A stretch of DNA of 12,139 bases. It comes from Bacteroidales bacterium H5 (lineage in GTDB: Bacteria > Bacteroidota > Bacteroidia > Bacteroidales > Muribaculaceae). Shown here in pieces: positions 7,356 through 12,139 of the stretch (position 1 is its first letter; each line of letters begins with the position of its first letter). The stretch lies in assembly GCA_001701225.1 (NCBI GenBank), contig DAAQ01000049.1:19854-31992 (forward strand), read 5' to 3'. Under the pieces are notes generated by a model. The model ran no database searches. It saw nothing but the letters and a program-made list of their open reading frames with translations, and had not been told where the DNA came from. A program made the position numbers and the translations under genes.

Positions 7356-8012
7356 ATGGAACGACAGAATAAAAGGGTAACATTCTATATAGACGGTTTC
7401 AATTTCTATTTCGGATTGAAACGGAGCAAGAGAACTGATGCCGCATGGCGACGGTTCTATTGGATTGATATGGTCAAGCTCTGCGAGAGTTTTCTCGGAG
7501 AAGGCCAGGTTCTGGAGAAAGTCATATACTTCACAGCATCACCCTTGAGCCCACAGAAGAACAGTCGCCAAAGCGCTTTTCTGAATGCCAACAAACTAAT
7601 TAATGGCGATAAATTTGAGATTGTAAGAGGTAAATATTTGGAAAAACATATAATATGTCCGTATTGTAATGGGGATATTTCTCGCCCCGAAGAAAAGAAA
7701 ACAGATGTCAATATCTCAATCCGCATGATCGAGGATTGCGTGATGGGAACAACCGATATTGTCTCACTCGTCAGTGCAGACAGCGATCTTGTCCCGCCAT
7801 TAGAGTTGATAGAGCGTCGTTTTCCCGATATTGGCATAAAAGTATATTTTCCACCGTCAAATTTCAGCAATGACATCAAGGATAATCTCATCCATCATCG
7901 AAGCAAACCTGTATTGATGATAAAGAATATCCGTAGATTCCAATCCTCCATAATGCCGGACATTGTATCAAAAGATGGAAAAGCATATTCCATTCCGGAA
8001 AAATGGAAATAA
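7356..8012 (+). CDS. NYN-domain (PIN-like) ribonuclease family protein
   Basis: NYN domains are PIN-like, metal-dependent RNases. This 218-residue protein shows the hallmark acidic sites: D13 and N16 in VTFYIDGFNFYFG, D117 in EEKKTDVNIS, and D142 and D144 in IVSLVSADSDLVPPLE. A CPYC knuckle (C101, C104) precedes the EEK-TDV motif, as in LabA-like NYN proteins, but I see no second Cys/His pair to complete a zinc ribbon. There is no signal peptide, so it is cytoplasmic. The ATG at 7356 is required to keep D13. Base composition is visibly AT-richer than lptD and the transporter (for example, 17 G+C in the 60 bases at 7621-7680), which suggests a different origin. Expression must pass the terminator 3 nt upstream. 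It converges on the minus-strand gene ending at 8045. The RNA target is unknown; an RNA-turnover, phage-defence or toxin role is speculative. Confidence 0.88.
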   Translation: MERQNKRVTFYIDGFNFYFGLKRSKRTDAAWRRFYWIDMVKLCESFLGEGQVLEKVIYFTASPLSPQKNSRQSAFLNANKLINGDKFEIVRGKYLEKHIICPYCNGDISRPEEKKTDVNISIRMIEDCVMGTTDIVSLVSADSDLVPPLELIERRFPDIGIKVYFPPSNFSNDIKDNLIHHRSKPVLMIKNIRRFQSSIMPDIVSKDGKAYSIPEKWK

Positions 8013-8044
8013 GGAATAATCATATTACATTCGCGCTTTGAGGG

Positions 8045-9439
8045 TCACTGCACACCAAGTGCTGTCCCCATCGTTGTCGGATCTCCTTCTGCGGCCTGAC
8101 GCAATATCTCGGACGGGCGGGCGGTATTGAACTCGACAATCTTTCCGTCAGGGTCAATCAGTATGTATGTGGGAAATATTCCCTGCAGATAGCAGGCGTC
8201 AGATTTCCGTCTGTCGAGTATAAGGTTCCTCCCGGTCAGGGAGTGTCGGGTGACGAAATCCTCGAGCTTGCGTCTGGAGGGACTGGAAGCACACACTGTC
8301 ACAAACTCTATCTTCTCTAACGCAGGTCCAAGCCACTCCTTGAGAGCGGGCATGATACCAAACTCGGCAATACAGGGACGGCACCCGAAATCCCAGAAAT
8401 CAAGATACAGATATTTGCCCCTGAAGTCTCCGAGAGAGAATGAGCCGCCATCGGTATCCCGGAGGGAGAGCTGGGGGGCCTGTTCCCCCGCTGCAATCCG
8501 TGCCATTGCAGGTGCCATAGCAGCCACAGCCTCCCTTATGTCCGGCTGTGAGAGGTGGGGATATAGTCTCTTCACATAGGCGGAGGCTTTCTCAGGTCCT
8601 TCATAACGTGCTGTAAGGTCGATGGTCTTGAGGACAAGCCAGTCGGCCATGAGCCCGGATGGAACCATCTTACGCCACTCCTTACTGCGGGCGACCGGGT
8701 CGTCGTCCCCGGTGTGTGTCTGGATATAATTGAATACAAAACGGCGATAGGGATCGTATGTGAGCCATCGGTCTTCATATCCCGCAAAATCATACCCCAC
8801 CATCGGGCTCCACGCCATGAGCGCGAGAGGGCCAAACTCGGCCCGGAGCCGGAAATATTCCATGCTCCGGGGCTCTCCGTGGGTGGCGACAAAGGTATCA
8901 GTGACATTACGGTAGGTCTCGACATACTCACCGAGCAGACGCACTGATTCATTGTAAAGCGAGTCAGAGGCATTGCACCTATAAGCATGCGCTGCCTCGC
9001 TGAAGGCCCTGTATTTCTTTGATGTCCGTTCGCCCAACGTCATGGCAAGCATCAGGTCGAGATTCGCCCCTCGGTCGGGCGACGAGATGTCAAAATTCTT
9101 CTCGCCTATCTCGAGCTCTATCGTGTCGCCCTGACATACAGGCACATTTACCGTACCCCCGAGATATAGGTAAAGTTCCTCACAGCGACCGCGCATAGGT
9201 ACGGTCATGTCGAAACGCCCCTTGCGGTCGGCCCGAAGCTCATACCCCCGGTTCTTCACCGGGTCAGAGACCGCAAACCTGACCATACCTCCCCATCGCG
9301 GAGACATCCTCCCCCTGAGTACAAAGCTCCCCTCGTCCAGCAGCGACACAGCCATGCTGTCTCTCGGCTGATACCCAAAAGCATAGCCGCAGAAAGCGAC
9401 GAGGGATAGGGTCAGCATAAGAAGGAAGGGTCTTTTCAT
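8045..9439 (-). CDS. Exported TlpA-like thioredoxin-fold disulfide reductase
   Basis: This 464-residue protein begins with a signal peptide (MKRPFLLMLTLSLVAF...), so it works in the periplasm or on the outer membrane. The cysteine near its end is preceded by Phe, a poor lipobox, so a lipoprotein is less likely. An N-terminal beta-rich domain (about 30-115, DUF4369-like or carboxypeptidase-regulatory-like) and a helical middle (about 120-315) precede a TlpA/ResA-type thioredoxin domain (about 316-455). That domain has the redox pair C353-R-P-C356 in LDFWDFGCRPCIAEF and the cis-proline region GIFPTYILIDPDGK (P423). The residue before the first cysteine is Gly rather than the usual Trp. Such proteins reduce or exchange disulfides in exported proteins; the substrate is unknown. 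It has its own promoter and ends only 32 nt from the convergent NYN gene. Confidence 0.88.
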   Translation of the reverse strand: MKRPFLLMLTLSLVAFCGYAFGYQPRDSMAVSLLDEGSFVLRGRMSPRWGGMVRFAVSDPVKNRGYELRADRKGRFDMTVPMRGRCEELYLYLGGTVNVPVCQGDTIELEIGEKNFDISSPDRGANLDLMLAMTLGERTSKKYRAFSEAAHAYRCNASDSLYNESVRLLGEYVETYRNVTDTFVATHGEPRSMEYFRLRAEFGPLALMAWSPMVGYDFAGYEDRWLTYDPYRRFVFNYIQTHTGDDDPVARSKEWRKMVPSGLMADWLVLKTIDLTARYEGPEKASAYVKRLYPHLSQPDIREAVAAMAPAMARIAAGEQAPQLSLRDTDGGSFSLGDFRGKYLYLDFWDFGCRPCIAEFGIMPALKEWLGPALEKIEFVTVCASSPSRRKLEDFVTRHSLTGRNLILDRRKSDACYLQGIFPTYILIDPDGKIVEFNTARPSEILRQAAEGDPTTMGTALGVQ

Positions 9440-9468
9440 GGTATGGCACTAAAATTTTCGTTCGACTA

Positions 9469-9499
9469 CAAAATTAGGTCACAATATCCTCAAATCAAA
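9469..9499 (-). promoter_or_regulatory. Promoter of the TlpA-like gene
   Basis: Read on the minus strand, TTTG (9499-9496) and TAATTTTG (9476-9469) are exact -33 and -7 elements separated by 19 nt. The predicted start lies near 9465, leaving a leader of about 25 nt before the ATG whose first base is 9439. Confidence 0.8.
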
Positions 9500-9534
9500 A
9501 CAGATTCCCGGCATTAATATTTTTTAACCATAAC

Positions 9535-9559
9535 AAAAACCCCGTCACAGATGGCGGAG
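9535..9559 (-). terminator. Weak candidate terminator after yqgE
   Basis: On the minus strand CTCCG (9559-9555) can pair with CGGGG (9544-9540), including one G-U pair, around a 10-nt loop. It is followed by five T residues (9539-9535). It lies 22 nt past the yqgE stop. The stem is short, so this is only a candidate; without it the gene may read through into the TlpA-like gene. Confidence 0.4.
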
Positions 9560-9581
9560 GCTTGATATATACTGTCGGGAA

Positions 9582-10184
9582 TCAGTTGGCCATGAGGTTA
9601 CGGGGATGATATAGCCATCCGCGGAATCCCGGACCGAGGCGCCGCACACAGTCGTGCCATACGCTGTCGCCATCGCCACGCAGCAACTCGCGGCCCGACA
9701 CCATTGGCGACACGGCCCATACACGCTTTGACACCTCTTCCTCGAGCTGACCGGGACTCCACCCGCTATAGCCCATGAAAAACCGTATGTGACCCTCGAC
9801 ATCATATCCGTCGTTGATTATGCCGAAGAGGGTATCAAAGTCACCGCCAAGCCAGAGGTTGTCGCCCACCCGGCGCGTCTCGGGTATGAGGTCGCCAAGA
9901 GTGTGCATGAAATACAGCCTGTCGCTCCCCACGGGGCCACCGCAGTAGACCGGGATAGGCTCCTTGACCTTTACGCCATCGACCACTTCCTGCAACTTAT
10001 ACTCGGTAGGGTTGTTTATCACCACCCCCATAGCCGACACAGGTGGCTCGTAGTCGACGAGCACCACCACCGCATGGTTGAAATAAGACTCCTTGAGAAA
10101 TGGCTCGGCCACAAGCAGCGTCCCCACTCCGGGCTCGACGCCTGTCGATATGTCTATGTCGAAGAGCAGTGATTTACGTTTCAT
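9582..10184 (-). CDS. yqgE: YqgE/AlgH family protein
   Basis: The 200-residue product has the full set of YqgE/AlgH (UPF0301, DUF179) signatures. These are GTLLVAEPFL with FNHAVVVLVDYE near the N-terminus (21-46), GVVINNPT (53-60), GGPVGSDRLYFMH (82-94), FMGYSGWSPGQLEEE (136-150) and a C-terminal WLYHP. Length is close to the family norm. It has no signal peptide and should be cytoplasmic. The family's molecular role is unsettled: early work linked AlgH to alginate regulation in Pseudomonas, but no enzymatic activity is established. It has its own promoter and diverges from the transporter gene 265 nt away. The 142-nt gap to the TlpA-like gene contains a second promoter, so the two need not be co-transcribed. 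Confidence 0.95.
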   Translation of the reverse strand: MKRKSLLFDIDISTGVEPGVGTLLVAEPFLKESYFNHAVVVLVDYEPPVSAMGVVINNPTEYKLQEVVDGVKVKEPIPVYCGGPVGSDRLYFMHTLGDLIPETRRVGDNLWLGGDFDTLFGIINDGYDVEGHIRFFMGYSGWSPGQLEEEVSKRVWAVSPMVSGRELLRGDGDSVWHDCVRRLGPGFRGWLYHPRNLMAN

Positions 10185-10212
10185 AATGCCTTTTTATATT
10201 AAAACCCCGCCA

Positions 10213-10244
10213 CAAAGGTATATTATTACCGAATGAGTGTTAAA
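10213..10244 (-). promoter_or_regulatory. Promoter of yqgE
   Basis: Read on the minus strand, TACCTTTG (10220-10213) is an exact TAnnTTTG -7 box. The -33 position holds TTTA (10244-10241), one mismatch from TTTG, 20 nt upstream. The start is predicted near 10209, about 25 nt before the ATG whose first base is 10184. Confidence 0.65.
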
Positions 10245-10287
10245 AACATTTAAAATTAGAATGAAGAGTATTATTACGAGCGGAATG

Positions 10288-10303
10288 GCGTCCGCCAGGA
10301 CGC
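10288..10303 (+). other. Perfect short inverted repeat between divergent genes
   Basis: GCGTCC (10288-10293) and GGACGC (10298-10303) flank the tetraloop GCCA. An overlapping alternative, TGGC (10286-10289) with GCCA (10294-10297), is possible. No T run follows on either strand, so it is not an intrinsic terminator. It lies upstream of both divergent promoters and could be an operator, or chance. Confidence 0.45.
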
Positions 10304-10372
10304 AGACACGTCTCTATTATGGCCCCTACAAATATAGAGGGCAAAAGGTCGGGGGAATTGGAAAAAAATTCG

Positions 10373-10380
10373 TAACTTTG
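10373..10380 (+). promoter_or_regulatory. -7 box of the transporter promoter
   Basis: TAACTTTG is an exact TAnnTTTG element 69 nt before the transporter ATG. No TTTG lies at the usual 19-20 nt spacing. The nearest TTG (10358-10360) is too close, so this promoter may be weaker or depend on an activator. The predicted leader of about 66 nt has no clear structure. Confidence 0.6.
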
Positions 10381-10449
10381 CGCTCTCAAAGACAAGGTAC
10401 ATACCGCTCTCCGGCAAATCATACGGAAAAAAGATTGTAACATCAATAT

Positions 10450-12099
10450 ATGGAATGGTTAATTGACCTCATCGGCCCCGGCCACACCGAACTGGCCAGC
10501 ACACTGGTGCTGTACTCGTTCGTGATAGCTGCCGGTATTTTTCTGGGTAAGCTCAAGATAGGGGGGATATCCCTCGGAGTTACCTTCGTACTGTTTGTCG
10601 GAATCCTCATGGGACATTTCGGTTATATCGTCAACCCCGAGGTTCTGAAATTTGTCCGCGAGTTCGGTCTCATACTCTTCATCTTCGCCATAGGCATACA
10701 GGTGGGTCCGGGCTTCTTCTCGTCGTTCAAGAAAGGTGGCGTGCTGCTCAACGCCCTTGCGGTGCTCATCATCCTGCTCAACGTGGGCATCGTGCTTGCC
10801 ATCTTCTATATCGACGGCAACACCTCGATTGCGGCCCTTGTCGGCGTGATGTCGGGTGCCGTGACCAATACCCCGGGTCTGGCCGCCGCCCAGCAGACAG
10901 CCGGCACCACCGAGGCCATCAATACGATGGCTATGGGATATGCCGCAGCCTATCCCCTCGGCGTGGTCGGCATCATCCTGACCATGCTCATCATCAAGGC
11001 TGTGTTCAAGATCAATCCCGAGGCCGAGATACGCGCCATCGAGGACGAGATTGAGAGCAGCCAGCAGAAGCCCCTCATCGTGAGCTATGAGGTGACAAAC
11101 CGCCTCATTGACGGCAAGACCCTCTTCGAGCTGCATCAGGTGCTCGACTGCGACTTTGTGGTGAGCCGACTCATGGGAGCCGACGGCAAGGTGATAATCC
11201 CCACCTCGAAGACCGAGCTCCATGTGGGCGACAAGATCTTCGTGGTGCTCGCACCCTCGGACGCCATGAAATTCACCTCGGTCATCGGCCATCAGATAGA
11301 GATGGACTGGGAAGAGGTACAGAGCAAGGTCATCTCTCGCCGCATCGTCGTGACACAGAGCAAGTATAACGGCACACCCCTCGGCGCGCTCAGGCTCCAC
11401 ACCGCCTATTCGCTCAACTGCACCCGCGTCAACCGTGCCGGTGTCGACCTGCTGGCTTCTCCGGCCCTGCGTCTGCAGATAGGCGACCGTCTTGTGGTGG
11501 TAGGTGACCCCAACGACATCGAGCGCCTTGCCGTGCGTCTGGGCAACTCGATGAAGCGCCTCAACCAGCCTAACCTCATCACCATCTTTGTCGGCATCCT
11601 CTTCGGTATCATCGTCGGCAGCATCAACGTGGGCTTCGGCATGAAGCTCGGTCTCGCGGGCGGCCCGCTCGTGGTTGCCATCCTCCTGAGCCGCTTCGGA
11701 TACAAGTTCAAGCTCGTCACCTATACCTCGTCATCGGCTTCACTGCTGATGCGTGAGCTTGGCATCTGCCTCTTCCTTGCTTCGGTAGGCATATCATCGG
11801 GCGCAGGCTTTGCCAAGACAGTGTTCAACACCACAGGTATGTGGTGGGTCATCTGGGGCTTCATCATCACCATGATACCCCTCCTGGTAGTCGGCCTCAT
11901 AGCCCGTGGCAAGTACAAGATAAACTATCTCACCATCATGGGTCTGCTCTCGGGCGGCTGCACCGATCCCCCTGCCCTCGCCTATGCAAACAACTCGACA
12001 GGCTCGGACGCACCCGCTGTGGCATACTCGACAGTCTATCCTCTCACAATGTTCCTCCGCGTCGTGGCGGCACAGGCCCTGATATTGGCCCTGTTCTGA
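10450..12099 (+). CDS. YidE/AspT-family putative transporter with two RCK_C domains
   Basis: This 549-residue inner-membrane protein has the duplicated architecture of the aspartate:alanine-exchanger-like group that includes YidE and YbjL, and matches their length. The N-terminal membrane half (about 12-185) has hydrophobic segments near 16-33, 40-60, 68-86 and 95-118, then GVMSGAVTNTPGLAAAQ (132-148) and AYPLGVVGIIL. Two cytosolic TrkA-C/RCK_C domains follow (about 208-286 and 296-370, ending in GDKIFVVL and GDRLVVVGD). The C-terminal membrane half (about 377-549) repeats the signature as MGLLSGGCTDPPALAYA (497-513) and VYPLTMFLRVV. The paired G...G..T..P.LA motifs show an internal duplication. 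AspT exchanges aspartate and alanine, but the substrate here cannot be read from sequence. RCK_C domains usually sense small ligands. The gene appears monocistronic, with 40 nt left in the window after it and no terminator in view. Confidence 0.92.
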   Translation: MEWLIDLIGPGHTELASTLVLYSFVIAAGIFLGKLKIGGISLGVTFVLFVGILMGHFGYIVNPEVLKFVREFGLILFIFAIGIQVGPGFFSSFKKGGVLLNALAVLIILLNVGIVLAIFYIDGNTSIAALVGVMSGAVTNTPGLAAAQQTAGTTEAINTMAMGYAAAYPLGVVGIILTMLIIKAVFKINPEAEIRAIEDEIESSQQKPLIVSYEVTNRLIDGKTLFELHQVLDCDFVVSRLMGADGKVIIPTSKTELHVGDKIFVVLAPSDAMKFTSVIGHQIEMDWEEVQSKVISRRIVVTQSKYNGTPLGALRLHTAYSLNCTRVNRAGVDLLASPALRLQIGDRLVVVGDPNDIERLAVRLGNSMKRLNQPNLITIFVGILFGIIVGSINVGFGMKLGLAGGPLVVAILLSRFGYKFKLVTYTSSSASLLMRELGICLFLASVGISSGAGFAKTVFNTTGMWWVIWGFIITMIPLLVVGLIARGKYKINYLTIMGLLSGGCTDPPALAYANNSTGSDAPAVAYSTVYPLTMFLRVVAAQALILALF

Positions 12100-12139
12100 C
12101 GCCGGGATTCATAGATAAAAATATCCGGGGGCTTGAGAT

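Noticed and set aside
9789..10172. A 127-codon plus-strand open frame
   Set aside because: It is the antisense shadow of yqgE, whose family motifs are unambiguous on the minus strand.
10237..10440. A 67-codon plus-strand open frame before the transporter
   Set aside because: It starts with GTG (ATG only at 10261), has no promoter of its own, and runs through the transporter's -7 box. No domain or membrane signature is visible.
10459..11400. A 313-codon open frame on the minus strand
   Set aside because: It lies entirely antisense to the well-supported transporter. Its translation is His/Glu/Asp/Gly-rich low complexity, as expected from the reverse complement of a G+C-rich membrane-protein gene.

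Overview
The window looks like chromosomal DNA from a member of the Bacteroidales (Bacteroidota). The reasons are: promoters of the TTTG / TAnnTTTG type in front of almost every transcription unit, no Shine-Dalgarno sequences before start codons, secreted proteins with Bacteroidota-style C-terminal tails, and a Bacteroidota-type LptD. The moderate to high G+C of most genes and the tail style would fit Muribaculaceae, but family-level placement is only a guess.

Layout. (1) 1-4034: a promoter, then two tandem genes 13 nt apart for secreted multi-domain beta-rich proteins, closed by a strong intrinsic terminator. Both proteins carry copies of the same roughly 115-130-residue module, so they are probably a functional pair at the cell surface. 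(2) 4041-4205: an unstarted 3' fragment that reads like the last strands of an outer-membrane beta-barrel, apparently a relic. (3) 4242-7181: a promoter and lptD, the outer-membrane LPS translocon. (4) 7182-8012: three 9-bp tandem repeats, a near-consensus promoter, a short two-hairpin leader ending in a classical terminator, then immediately an AT-richer gene for a NYN (PIN-like) ribonuclease. (5) 8045-10184, minus strand: a periplasmic TlpA-like thioredoxin-fold protein and a YqgE/AlgH protein, each with its own promoter. (6) 10373-12099: a promoter and a YidE/AspT-type transporter with two RCK_C domains.

Most of the window is envelope biology: surface proteins, LPS export, periplasmic redox and a membrane transporter. 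The exception is the NYN unit. Its promoter - short structured RNA - terminator - RNase gene order resembles the layout of type III toxin-antitoxin loci, although the RNA lacks the tandem repeats those systems use and the nuclease family differs. This is the best candidate here for something undescribed. A simpler reading is a small RNA or an attenuated leader upstream of a housekeeping-type NYN gene. No tRNA, rRNA, CRISPR array, transposase or integrase was seen.
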